From: SIG77 sp045589595
GTDB lineage: Bacteria; Verrucomicrobiota; Lentisphaeria; Victivallales; UBA1829
Reading direction: 5' to 3'
DNA length: 64,000 bases
Assembly: GCA_045589595.1 (NCBI GenBank)
Contig: JAZNPK010000032.1
Location: forward strand, 62,001-126,000
A program made the translations under genes and the position numbers. How positions within the stretch are numbered: position 1 is the first letter of the stretch; each line of letters opens with the position of its first letter. Below, piece by piece: positions 17,079 through 25,864 of this stretch. Below the pieces are notes generated by a model. The model worked only from the letters and a program-made list of their open reading frames with translations. It did no database searches and had not been told where the DNA came from.

Positions 17079-17567
17079 ATGACTCAGGAAGAGATCAAAC
17101 AGTTTATTGCGGATAAGACAAACGAAGGTATGGCGTTGAGTGCCATTCAGGACGCACTCGCCGCACAGGGCGTCAAACTCCGCTTTATGGAATTGCGTAT
17201 GCTTGCCGCAGAAATCGAATCTGTTCTGGCAAAGAAAGAATCGGAAAAAGCACCCCCGCCGGAACCGGAAAAAGAGCAGAAAGATCCGGCTGCCGGTGAT
17301 GCCGCCGCTGCTCCCGCAGATGCCCCCGCCCCAGCTCCCGCCGCAGATGCACCTGCCGGGATCAGAGGAAAGACCACGGTGACCATCAGCCCCATTCAGC
17401 GTCCCGGATATATGGCGTGCGGAACCGTTTCTTTCGGGTCCGGAGCAACCGCGGAATGGTTTCTGGATCAGACCGGCCGCCTCGCGCTGGACAATGCCAG
17501 CGGTCAGCCCGATCAGCAGGACATTCAGGAATTTCAGGTGGAACTGCGGAAAGCATTCGGCGCGTAA
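17079..17567 (+). CDS. Unknown protein with coiled N-terminus and globular C-terminus
   Basis: I do not recognise this 162-residue protein. Residues 1-50 are helical and charged (TQEEIKQFIADKTNEGM, then a leucine/glutamate stretch). Residues 55-100 are a Pro/Ala/Glu linker. Residues 105-162 are a small globular segment (TTVTISPIQRPGYMACGTVSFGSG then FLDQTGRLALD). No signal peptide is present, so it is probably cytoplasmic. It is the first gene after the promoter and lies 24 bases before the RdgC-like gene, with which it is probably co-expressed and may act. Confidence 0.6.
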   Translation: MTQEEIKQFIADKTNEGMALSAIQDALAAQGVKLRFMELRMLAAEIESVLAKKESEKAPPPEPEKEQKDPAAGDAAAAPADAPAPAPAADAPAGIRGKTTVTISPIQRPGYMACGTVSFGSGATAEWFLDQTGRLALDNASGQPDQQDIQEFQVELRKAFGA

Positions 17568-17591
17568 CTTAAAAAAGAAAGGAAAGAAAAC

Positions 17592-18710
17592 ATGTCTTTT
17601 GAAACTGGTACAACCGCACTTATGATCTGTCCCCTCTCCGGTGAACTGCCGGAAGATTTTCTCGACGGATTCGCTAAATACAGAGCCGGCAGACTGGATG
17701 ACGTGAAGGAGGAACCCGTTATCGGCTGGGTCAGTGGCAGACATCTGCTGGAAACAGAAATCAGCGAAGGCACCTGCATTTGCGGCGGCCATCTCTATAT
17801 CAATCTGCGCAAAGCGGAACGCAAGATCCCCTCACAGCTCCTCAATGCCATCTGCCGGCGGGAAGAACTCGCCCTGATGCAGGCTACGGATAAACCCGTT
17901 CTCTCCCGCAAAGAACGCGCTCAGATCAAGGAAGATGCCATCGAAAAAAATCTGATGAAAATGCCACCCAGCATTTCCGCCATGCCCCTGATCGTGGACC
18001 GCTCCAACAATGTGCTGTATTTCGGCAGCTCCTCCGCCACTTCTTTTGATGTGATGGTGGCGGAATTTGTGCGTGCAGTGGGTGTTGAACCGGTCCCCGT
18101 TTCCGTCAATGAATGGATGGAAAAGCTCTTTCAGGAAACGGAAGCGGATCTGCCCGGACTCACATTCACTTCGGAAAAAGGTGCATCCGATGAACCTATG
18201 CCCGGACGGGATTTCCTCACCTGGCTCTGGTACTGCTCCGAATGTGATCCCTTTGTCTGCCGTCTTGATGACATCGGCGAGATCGCCATTTCTGTTCTCG
18301 GTCCCCTGAACTTTGCATTCTCTCCGGCAAAGGCGAAGGACCCGGAACTCTGCGGCGCCGGCGAAAGTGTGGTCAAAAAGGGCAATCCCCTTTCTTCCGC
18401 GGAAGCGAAAGCCGCCCTGCAGGTCGGCAAAAAACTCCGGAAGGCAAAGATCATTCTGGCAAGAAATGATGCCGAAAAATGGACATTCACTTTTGATGCC
18501 GATACCTTTGCATTTACAGGTCTTTCCCTGCCCGAAGGCGAAGAAATGGAACCCAATGCCCGGCTGGAAGAACGGGTGGCTTACATCCATATCCTCCACC
18601 GGATCATGGAAGAATATTTCCGAATCTTTGTCCAGTCACTCCGGGGCGATCAACTCGCCGTCACGGAGAAAAAGATCCGTCAGTGGGCAGAAGAACGGGA
18701 CTCCCTCTGA
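17592..18710 (+). CDS. RdgC-like protein
   Basis: The 372-residue protein resembles RdgC, a ring-shaped DNA-binding protein that modulates RecA in Proteobacteria. Similarity is seen in GWVSGRHLLE, the GHLYINLRKAERKIPSQLL block, the charged SRKERAQIKEDA helix, and the strand pair LIVDRSNNVLYFGSSSA followed by EFVRAVG. These occur in the same order as in Escherichia coli RdgC. The protein is about 70 residues longer. Because the match is from memory of motifs, the name is provisional. It sits between an unknown gene and the Bat genes, so a non-RecA role is possible. The ribosome site is GAAAGGAAAG. Confidence 0.6.
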   Translation: MSFETGTTALMICPLSGELPEDFLDGFAKYRAGRLDDVKEEPVIGWVSGRHLLETEISEGTCICGGHLYINLRKAERKIPSQLLNAICRREELALMQATDKPVLSRKERAQIKEDAIEKNLMKMPPSISAMPLIVDRSNNVLYFGSSSATSFDVMVAEFVRAVGVEPVPVSVNEWMEKLFQETEADLPGLTFTSEKGASDEPMPGRDFLTWLWYCSECDPFVCRLDDIGEIAISVLGPLNFAFSPAKAKDPELCGAGESVVKKGNPLSSAEAKAALQVGKKLRKAKIILARNDAEKWTFTFDADTFAFTGLSLPEGEEMEPNARLEERVAYIHILHRIMEEYFRIFVQSLRGDQLAVTEKKIRQWAEERDSL

Positions 18711-18787
18711 GTCTTCTGCGGGAACAAGCAGGAAAAATGCCGGTCTATCCCGATTGCGTCAATCTTGTAAACAGCAGGGGGTGAACA

Positions 18788-20968
18788 ATGAAACTTCTTG
18801 ACAGCGGAATGGTATGGCATCTTTTTTGGATCTTACCCGCGGCAGTGCTGCTCTGGATCGCAGGCTCCGCGCGGGCAAAACGGTTTTTGAACCGGCTTTT
18901 TCCGGACGGCAGCCACAAAAAATACGCCGATCTTTCCACCGGCAGACGCGTTGTCAGGTGTCTGATCCTGTTCGCCGCACTTGCCTGTCTCTTTCTCGCT
19001 GCTGCGAGACCGGCATGGGGAGAACGGATCCTGCCTGAACAGCCGCCCGGACGGGACCTGATGGCGGTACTGGATATTTCACGCAGCATGTTGTCCGACA
19101 ATGTGCGCCCCACAAGACTGGATCACGCCAAAATGATCCTGCGGGATCTGGTGTCTTCTCCCGTCAGCAGCGGCGACCGCTTCGGTTTGACGGCTTTCGC
19201 CGGAAATGCGGAACTGGTCTGCCCCCTCACCGGCGATGATGAGGCGTTCCTCCGGAAACTGGATGCGCTGGAACCCGTCTCCGCAAAACGGGGCGGAACC
19301 AATCTGCAGACGGCTCTGGAGACTGCGCTGCTCGCTCTGGAAGGCGGTTCTGCCGGAAACAGTCGCGCCGTGATCCTGATTTCCGACGGCGGAGAACTGG
19401 AAGGAGACTCCGCAAAGACCTTTGCCGCCTTCCGGAAAAACAGGATCCCTGTCTTTGTCCTCGGTATCGGTGAGCCTTCCGCTCCTGCGCTGATCCCGCT
19501 GAAAAACAGAAACGGCGGCGTTTCCATGCTGAAGGATGCAGACGGCAACACCGTCAATGCCGCCCTGAACGAAACCGCCCTCCGGACCATTGCGGAGCAG
19601 ACCGGCGGCGTCTATATCCGGTCCACCACTCTCCGGACCGGATTGGATACGCTGGAAAGCCGGATCAGAAAAATGACGGCTGAACGACGGACCGTTCTGG
19701 ATATCCCGAAAGAGATCGAAAGACCCGGCGCGCCTCTTGCCGCCGCACTGATCCTTCTTTGCGTCTATCTCCTTGTATCTGAACGGAAAACAACGAAAAG
19801 AACAGCGCTCTCCATCCTGCTCTGTCTTATGGTTCCGTGCCTTTCCGCCGGGGAGCCGTCAGAAAAAGTGACGGATCAAATGACGGATCAAATGACGGCG
19901 TCTGAAACCGCTTCCGAACCGGCAGAAATGACCCCCGAATCCATCTATCATGACGCTCTCCGTCTGCAGAATGACGGAAAAGATGACGATGCCGCCGCAC
20001 GTTATACCCAGGCGATCACCGCCGCCGGAAACGCACCGGATGTCCGGGCAAATGCCTATCTCAATCTGGGAGTGATCGGACACCGTGCCGCGCGGAAGGA
20101 TGCTGCGAAAGCGGAACAAGACCTTTCCGCCGGGAAACTGGACGACAGTCTGAAAGATCTGGATGCCGGTCTGGAAAAACTCCGTGCCGCGGAAGAACAT
20201 TACCGGGAAAGTCTGCGGTCCGATCCCGGAGCCGATCTCGCATCAGCCGTCCGGAACCAGACCATCCTCATCCGGGAACGGAAAAATATGGAAGAGCGGA
20301 AAAAAGAGATCGAAGAACTGAAAAAACGTCAGCAACAGGCACAGCAGCAGGCGCAACAGGCTCTGGATCAACAGCAACAGCAGAATCAGCAGCAGAATCA
20401 GCAACAGCAGAATCAACAACAGCAGAATCAGCAACAGCAGAATCAGCAGGCACAGCAGCAGACCCAACGCGCGGAACAGGCTGCAAAAGATCTGGAACAG
20501 CAGGCGCAGAAAATGAATCAGAACGACCTGCAGAAACAGGCAAAGGATGCCGCCGATCAGCTCTCCAAAGCCCGGGACGAACAGAAAAAAGGCAACGATA
20601 AAAACGCCGAAGAAGCGATCAAAGATGCCATGCGGAAACTGGGTATGGACCCGGATAAAAAACAGGATCAGCAACAAGACGGTCAGCAGAATCAACAACA
20701 GCAGAAAGACGGTCAGCAGAAAGATCAACAACAACAGAAAGATCAGCAGCAGGACGGTCAGCCGCAGGATCAACAGCAGCAGAATGATCAGCAGAAAGAG
20801 CAAAGCGAACAGCGTCCGGTAAAGCCGGAAGAACAGAAGTCGCCGGAGAAACAGGATCAGGAAAGCCGTGTGGAAATGATGCGCCGCGCCAACCGCGATT
20901 TCAAAGACGAACTGAAAAAACGCCGCGGGCGCATGGGCGGCATCGCCCCCGTGGAGAAAGATTGGTGA
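18788..20968 (+). CDS. BatB-BatC fusion: VWA and TPR membrane protein
   Basis: The 726-residue protein joins two Bat parts. Residues 10-28 and 56-72 are membrane helices. Then follows a von Willebrand A domain (about 90-300) with an intact metal site DISRS (96-100). Another membrane pair lies at about 315-350. A TPR-type region (about 390-500) follows, and then a long Gln/Asn-rich segment (about 510-680) like BatC. Bat proteins are linked to stress tolerance and envelope function in Bacteroides and spirochaetes; the mechanism is not established. The downstream gene is a BatD-BatE fusion. MoxR ATPase, DUF58 and BatA genes normally upstream are absent here. Confidence 0.82.
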   Translation: MKLLDSGMVWHLFWILPAAVLLWIAGSARAKRFLNRLFPDGSHKKYADLSTGRRVVRCLILFAALACLFLAAARPAWGERILPEQPPGRDLMAVLDISRSMLSDNVRPTRLDHAKMILRDLVSSPVSSGDRFGLTAFAGNAELVCPLTGDDEAFLRKLDALEPVSAKRGGTNLQTALETALLALEGGSAGNSRAVILISDGGELEGDSAKTFAAFRKNRIPVFVLGIGEPSAPALIPLKNRNGGVSMLKDADGNTVNAALNETALRTIAEQTGGVYIRSTTLRTGLDTLESRIRKMTAERRTVLDIPKEIERPGAPLAAALILLCVYLLVSERKTTKRTALSILLCLMVPCLSAGEPSEKVTDQMTDQMTASETASEPAEMTPESIYHDALRLQNDGKDDDAAARYTQAITAAGNAPDVRANAYLNLGVIGHRAARKDAAKAEQDLSAGKLDDSLKDLDAGLEKLRAAEEHYRESLRSDPGADLASAVRNQTILIRERKNMEERKKEIEELKKRQQQAQQQAQQALDQQQQQNQQQNQQQQNQQQQNQQQQNQQAQQQTQRAEQAAKDLEQQAQKMNQNDLQKQAKDAADQLSKARDEQKKGNDKNAEEAIKDAMRKLGMDPDKKQDQQQDGQQNQQQQKDGQQKDQQQQKDQQQDGQPQDQQQQNDQQKEQSEQRPVKPEEQKSPEKQDQESRVEMMRRANRDFKDELKKRRGRMGGIAPVEKDW
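20330..20810 (+). repeat. CAG/CAA-rich low-complexity stretch
   Basis: Within the Bat fusion gene, short units of CAACAGCAG, AATCAG and GATCAG repeat irregularly and encode the Gln/Asn/Lys-rich segment. Such tracts are prone to slippage, so length differences between strains would be expected. Confidence 0.8.
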
Positions 20969-23397
20969 TCGATATGACGAAGGCAAAAATCTGTTATCTG
21001 GTCCTATTCCTTCTGTTGTCGGCATTGCTTCCGGCGGCAGAAGTGATCCCGGCAAAAGTCATGCCGGAAAATATCATTGAAGGTGATAACGGCGTGCTGC
21101 GCCTCACCGCGCCCATTGAGAGTCAGGTTTCCGGGGTGTCGGATCTGCCGGATGTTCCCGGTCTCCGGTGGCAGAGCGGACACGGCATCAGCCGGAGGGT
21201 CAGTATCATCAACGGCAAACAGACCGGTTCCCTGACGGTGGATGTGCGGTTTATTCCGGAAAAAGCCGGCACTTACACGATCCCCGCCATTCAACTCCCG
21301 CTGGGCAACGGCGTTACCGGTACGACACAGCCGGTGACCTTCACGGTCCGGAAAGCGCCGGAGATCAAAAACGAAGCCGATGCTGCACAGCAGCTTGTCT
21401 TTGCGCAGCTGGAGATCGCCGGAAAAACGGAACGGAAAACATTTTATTCCGGCGAGGATATTCCTCTGCTTCTGACCGTTTTCATCCGCGAACCGTACAT
21501 GGTGGAACCATCGGGCGGCGGTTCGTTTCAGGTCATCCCGGAGACTTGCGGGCAGGTCGTGGGCGACATTATGAAGTATCCGCCCTACACCCGCAGGATC
21601 GGGGATCATGTTTTTCAGGCGGTCCGCTATGGATTTTCTGTGCGTGCCACCGCCTCCGGAACGGCATCCGTCCGCGTGATCCTGCCGATGACCGTACTGG
21701 AAAATCACGGTTTCTTTCCCCGTCCCGTTGCCAGCCGGAATATTCGCGCCGAACTGAAAACGCTGACGATCGAACCGATGCCGCCGCCGCCGTCGGATGT
21801 GCCGTTTTCCGGCTTGACCGGCAGTGGCTGGACGGGTGGTTTTACGCTGTCGCCCGCCCCTTACCGCAGCGGCGATGCCCTCACATTGAAACTGGAGATC
21901 ACCGGCAGCGGCAGTACGGAAGCATTTGTATTTCCGGGTGTGAAATCTGAAAAATTCCGTTCCTATCCGCCGGAGATCCAACGCGGACGCGAGAGCGTGC
22001 GCATGACTCAGACTTTGATCCCGCTGGAATCCGGAACGATCCCGCTGGAAACGGCTTTTTCCGTTTTTGATGCGCCATCGGGCAAATACCGTACCATTTC
22101 TTTCCGTCAGGAATTGAACATCGAAAAAGGCGCAGAGTCCCCATTGCCGCCGGAAGTGAAAACACCTGCAACCGATCCGGCAGAAACGACAGCCGCGTCC
22201 AGTACAACCGATCATAACCGGAACATTCTGTATCTGCACGAAACGGATCCGGCTGATACGGTCCGGCTGCCCCTGTGGAAAAATGCAGTTGCCGCGATCC
22301 TGTGGCTGCTGGGGGCGGGACTTGCGGTGTTCGCTGTTGCGTTGCTGCTTGTTCTCCGCCGCCGTCTTCAGGAAAAAGATCCGGTCCGGGCGCGGCGGGC
22401 AGCTGCGCGGGCGGGGAAACGGGCATTTCTGAAACGGGTGGAAGGTCATTTCACCGGAGATGGTCTGCCGCCGGAAATATCGGAGGAAGTCACCGAATAT
22501 CTGAATGCCCTTCAGGGACTGCCTCCGGGAACATCCATGGGGGAAACGGCAGACAGGGTTTCCGGCAGCGATCCCGAACTGGGTTCCATGCTCCGGACAT
22601 TATCCTCTGCCGCCTGGGCGCCTGCCGGTGTGCGGAAACATTTCAATGACGCCTATAAGAAACGGTTTCTGCATGCGCTTTCCCGGTTCGGCGTGATCGT
22701 GCTGTGTTTCCTTTCCACAAGTCTCGCCGCCGCCGGAAAAGATGCGGCACTGGCTTATGACAGAGGCGATTTTGCTCAAGCTCTGACCCTTTATCAGGGA
22801 CAACTCCGTCACGGAAACGGCTCTGCAGATGTTCTTTACAATATCGGCAACTGCTATTTTCAGATGAATGATCTGCCCCGCGCACTGGCGGCGTATGAAC
22901 AGGCAAAATATCTTGCACCCCGTGATCCGGACATCCGGGAAAATCTGAATCTGACCCGCCGGAAACTGGGTCTGGCGGAAAAAAGTGTGATCTCCTCCCC
23001 CGCAGATGTGCCGGGCTATCTCCGGGATCTGCTGCGACTGGATGAATGGCTTATCGCCGGTGCAGCCGGACTGATGTTGTGGTTTTTCGGTGCCGGACTC
23101 GGCATGTTGTTCGGACGCAAACTCCTGTTGATCATGGGGATCGCAGGTTGTGCGCTGATCATTCTTGCTGTTGTATCCATTGCGGCACAGCCGTCGCGGG
23201 ATGTGGCGGTGGTGGTGGAAAACAATGCGCCTGTTTATACACTGCCCTCGGAACTTTCCGGAAAAGTGGAATACCGTCTGCGTGCGGGCAGGGAGGTGAC
23301 AGTCGGGGAACGGCGTCTGCACTGGGTGCGTGTGCGTGTGGATGGAAACGGGGAAGGCTGGATGCCGGAACGGTCCATTATGGATTGTACACCGTAA
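20965..23397 (+). CDS. BatD-BatE fusion protein
   Basis: After a signal peptide, residues about 25-400 form BatD-like beta domains (YTIPAIQLPLGNG, FTLSPAPYRSGDALTLKLEITG). A membrane helix follows at about 430-450. The C-terminal half has BatE features: a second hydrophobic segment, TPR units (YDRGDFAQALTLYQ, VLYNIGNCYFQMNDLPRALAAYEQAK), two more membrane helices and a final SH3-like domain ending GEGWMPERS. It probably works with the upstream BatB-BatC protein at the inner membrane and periplasm. GTG at 20965 overlaps the upstream stop and has GGAG nine bases before it; ATG at 20974 is an alternative. Confidence 0.8.
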   Translation: MIDMTKAKICYLVLFLLLSALLPAAEVIPAKVMPENIIEGDNGVLRLTAPIESQVSGVSDLPDVPGLRWQSGHGISRRVSIINGKQTGSLTVDVRFIPEKAGTYTIPAIQLPLGNGVTGTTQPVTFTVRKAPEIKNEADAAQQLVFAQLEIAGKTERKTFYSGEDIPLLLTVFIREPYMVEPSGGGSFQVIPETCGQVVGDIMKYPPYTRRIGDHVFQAVRYGFSVRATASGTASVRVILPMTVLENHGFFPRPVASRNIRAELKTLTIEPMPPPPSDVPFSGLTGSGWTGGFTLSPAPYRSGDALTLKLEITGSGSTEAFVFPGVKSEKFRSYPPEIQRGRESVRMTQTLIPLESGTIPLETAFSVFDAPSGKYRTISFRQELNIEKGAESPLPPEVKTPATDPAETTAASSTTDHNRNILYLHETDPADTVRLPLWKNAVAAILWLLGAGLAVFAVALLLVLRRRLQEKDPVRARRAAARAGKRAFLKRVEGHFTGDGLPPEISEEVTEYLNALQGLPPGTSMGETADRVSGSDPELGSMLRTLSSAAWAPAGVRKHFNDAYKKRFLHALSRFGVIVLCFLSTSLAAAGKDAALAYDRGDFAQALTLYQGQLRHGNGSADVLYNIGNCYFQMNDLPRALAAYEQAKYLAPRDPDIRENLNLTRRKLGLAEKSVISSPADVPGYLRDLLRLDEWLIAGAAGLMLWFFGAGLGMLFGRKLLLIMGIAGCALIILAVVSIAAQPSRDVAVVVENNAPVYTLPSELSGKVEYRLRAGREVTVGERRLHWVRVRVDGNGEGWMPERSIMDCTP

Positions 23398-23423
23398 TCA
23401 AATATTCAGGGGGAGGGGAACAG

Positions 23424-23948
23424 ATGATACACAAAAGGGGGTTGGTTCTGCTGCTGTGTGCAGCGCAGTTTTTTGCACTTGTTTTTTCCTGTGCGGGACT
23501 TGATCTGATGCTGAAAAACGGAAAAGTTTACCGCAATGTCACGATCATCAACCGTTTGCGGACATCTGTACAGATCAACTCCGATCCCTACGGCAACGGA
23601 TCCGTACTGATCTCAACAAGGCTCCGTTACCGGGATCTGACACCGGGATCACTGCGGAAAGTCCTGCCTCATTATCCCTATCTGACCGCCGCATTGCCGC
23701 CGGAACGGTCACGCGTTGTGAAAGTGCGGTCCATCACTATGATGGGAAACGGGACATTCGGCTGGGTCCAGGGATTCGACCGGCAACTGCCCGCAACACC
23801 TGAACGGTTCGGACGGTTCTTTATTGACGGTCTGCATCTTCCCCAGGGCGGAACATGGGTCGGAAGGATCTATCCAACGGACCGGACCGTTATGCGGTTC
23901 GGACTGGAATATCCCTGTTACACGGTGCGGCGTAAAGTTTTTCCGTGA
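23424..23948 (+). CDS. Small secreted protein after the Bat genes, unknown
   Basis: The 174-residue protein starts with a clear signal peptide (about 1-25, ending FSCAG). A lipobox-like VFSC is present but imperfect. The mature part has a short beta region reading LMLKNGKVYRNVTIINR, a pattern seen in small beta-barrel proteins that describe envelope or type IV pilus-linked domains. No family can be named. GGGGGAGG lies about 8-14 bases before the ATG. The 27-base gap from the BatD-BatE stop suggests co-transcription. It converges on the gltS-like gene 16 bases away. Confidence 0.6.
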   Translation: MIHKRGLVLLLCAAQFFALVFSCAGLDLMLKNGKVYRNVTIINRLRTSVQINSDPYGNGSVLISTRLRYRDLTPGSLRKVLPHYPYLTAALPPERSRVVKVRSITMMGNGTFGWVQGFDRQLPATPERFGRFFIDGLHLPQGGTWVGRIYPTDRTVMRFGLEYPCYTVRRKVFP

Positions 23949-23963
23949 TGATGCCGGGGGCGG

Positions 23964-25316
23964 TCAGGATTTTTTCCGGGCAAGGAGCAGACCGATGCCG
24001 AGCCAGATCAGCAGCAGAACGACGCAGAAACCCCAGATCGGCAACCATCCCACGGTAAATACAAGCGTCAACGCCAGAGCCGTCCAGATGCCGCCGCCCA
24101 TAATGGGTTCATGGAACAACTGTTTGTAGCCGAAGGACGCCGCGGCAACCGTCTTGTTTTCAGGGTCGACCGTTCGCAGCAGCATCAGTCCGGTCGCCGT
24201 AACGCCGGTGGATTGTCCGAATTCTGCAATGGCGCGTTCAAACCATGCTTCTTTCAGGATCTTCGGTGCAAGGAACATAACGCAGAACACGCTCCAGGAA
24301 ATACCGGCGAGAATGAGGATCAGCAGAGGCAGCCAGTTGTTCAGCACCACCGAGATCTGAATGGTCGCCACCGCAGCCACCACCAGGAAGTCCAGAGCCG
24401 CGCCGGAAAGACGCTGCATCTGACCGCGGTCAATCAGAGTGGCAGTTTTTGTTTTCTGGGCAATGATCTGGATGAGTACGCCGCCGATCATACACAGGGG
24501 GAACAGGGGGAACCCGTTGAAAATCCGGGTGGTCGCATCGGGAAAGAGCGCGATTTCCAGCGCCCGCAATCCCTGAAGCATACAGAATCCGATGAGGACC
24601 GCCATACCGATAAGTGCAACATGGAATGCCAGTGAGTCGATGGAATCGCACTGGACCGTCTGGAGACCGGCATGGGGCTGCCGTTCGTGATGATAGATCC
24701 CGATCTGTTCGTGATGTTCCCGTTCTTCAAAGGTGCGTACGCTGCTGACGATATTTTTCCGCAAAGCCCAGTTCACCATTGCCATACCGATTACGATCCC
24801 GATGATCATACCCACCGTGGCAACCGTATAACCGAGAGCAACACCGTCCTCCCAGTTGAAGGATTTGAAACTTTCCGCCATGCCGCCCACGGTTCCGTGT
24901 CCGCCTTCAAAACCGATCTCCAGCAGATTCCCGAATGCCGGAGGCAGGTTGAACAGAGGCGCAAGAAGAAATCCGGCAAGCCCGAGACCGACCACATATT
25001 GACCCCATGCGAGGATCTGACCGATACACAACTGAGGCAGGGCGATCGAAAAAACTTCTTTGAATTTCGGCGTGATCGCACCCAGAAACAGCGCGGCAAA
25101 AATCACATTGATAAGGAAGCCGGGCAGTTTCTTCATACCGGCAGTCCATTCAGCCGGAAGATATTGCCCGAAACAGGAAAAGATCACCAGTCCCAGCAGA
25201 CCGCCGATCACAGAACTGGGCAGATAAAGGCGCTGGAGGAAGGGAATGAAAATACGCAGCACTTTGCCGCAGACCAGAAGCAGACAGAGAATACAGAAAA
25301 TTTCGACAGCAGTCAC
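23964..25316 (-). CDS. gltS: Sodium:glutamate symporter, GltS family
   Basis: This 450-residue membrane protein has about ten to twelve hydrophobic helices and the GltS signatures LPSSVIGGLLGL (near 33), FEGGHGTVGGMAESF and FGQSTGVTATGLML. The last two belong to the two inverted re-entrant loops that bind sodium and substrate. It should import glutamate, or a close analogue, with sodium. The start is a GTG at 25316 with AAGG about 11 bases upstream, weaker than neighbours. It is the last gene of the purF-like, asparaginase-like and gltS set and converges on a secreted-protein gene. Confidence 0.85.
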   Translation of the reverse strand: MTAVEIFCILCLLLVCGKVLRIFIPFLQRLYLPSSVIGGLLGLVIFSCFGQYLPAEWTAGMKKLPGFLINVIFAALFLGAITPKFKEVFSIALPQLCIGQILAWGQYVVGLGLAGFLLAPLFNLPPAFGNLLEIGFEGGHGTVGGMAESFKSFNWEDGVALGYTVATVGMIIGIVIGMAMVNWALRKNIVSSVRTFEEREHHEQIGIYHHERQPHAGLQTVQCDSIDSLAFHVALIGMAVLIGFCMLQGLRALEIALFPDATTRIFNGFPLFPLCMIGGVLIQIIAQKTKTATLIDRGQMQRLSGAALDFLVVAAVATIQISVVLNNWLPLLILILAGISWSVFCVMFLAPKILKEAWFERAIAEFGQSTGVTATGLMLLRTVDPENKTVAAASFGYKQLFHEPIMGGGIWTALALTLVFTVGWLPIWGFCVVLLLIWLGIGLLLARKKS

Positions 25317-25351
25317 GTTGTTATTGCCTTATGGGTGATTGGGTGGATGGT

Positions 25352-25846
25352 TTATTGTTCGTAGAAATTGCCGGTTTCGGGATCGCGCCGGACTTTGTCT
25401 GCCGGAATGACACGCCCGTTCATTGCCACATAGACGCCGTGAGGCAGCATCTGGACAGCGGTCAATGCCGAACCGAAATGAAACAGGGCGTCGGACCGGC
25501 TCAAAGAAAAGGGCAGAAATGCCCCGTAAAGGACAATGGTCTTCGGTATTTTCCGCGCAGCCAGATCCAGTGCCGTGCGGATAATGGTGTTGATCCCGTG
25601 GGAGATCAGGACCTTTTTGCCGGGGGTATGAGCGCAGCAGGCGGCAATGGCATCCAGATCGTCCTGATTGATCTCCAGAGAATCCTTCAGCATCAGCGTG
25701 TGTTTTTTGAGATCGAGGGTGCAATGGGATTGTTCCAGCATCGTGGAGAAACAGGACTCCGTATAGAACAGACGCCCGATCTCTTCATTCAATACTTTTT
25801 CCAGTCTGCCGCCGGTCAGGATCACTTCGATTACTTCATTCACCAT
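25352..25846 (-). CDS. Short asparaginase-like protein lacking catalytic residues
   Basis: The 164-residue protein matches the N-terminal domain of L-asparaginases along its whole length, ending LYGAFLPFSLSRSDALFHFGSAL and GVYVAMNGRV. Single-domain versions of about 165 residues are known. However, the first catalytic motif TGGT reads TGGR (LTGGRLEKVL) and the second, HGTDTM, reads HGINTI. Both catalytic threonines and the conserved aspartate are therefore replaced. It is probably not a working asparaginase and may bind an amide or acidic amino acid. GGAGG lies six to ten bases before the ATG. It lies between the purF-like gene and gltS, 18 and 35 bases away. Confidence 0.75.
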   Translation of the reverse strand: MVNEVIEVILTGGRLEKVLNEEIGRLFYTESCFSTMLEQSHCTLDLKKHTLMLKDSLEINQDDLDAIAACCAHTPGKKVLISHGINTIIRTALDLAARKIPKTIVLYGAFLPFSLSRSDALFHFGSALTAVQMLPHGVYVAMNGRVIPADKVRRDPETGNFYEQ

Positions 25847-25864
25847 AACATACCTCCTTCTTCG

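Noticed and set aside
20061..21055. Leucine-rich minus-strand frame over the Gln-rich region
   Set aside because: CAG/CAA repeats read backwards give Leu runs; it has no start signal and overlaps the Bat fusion gene.
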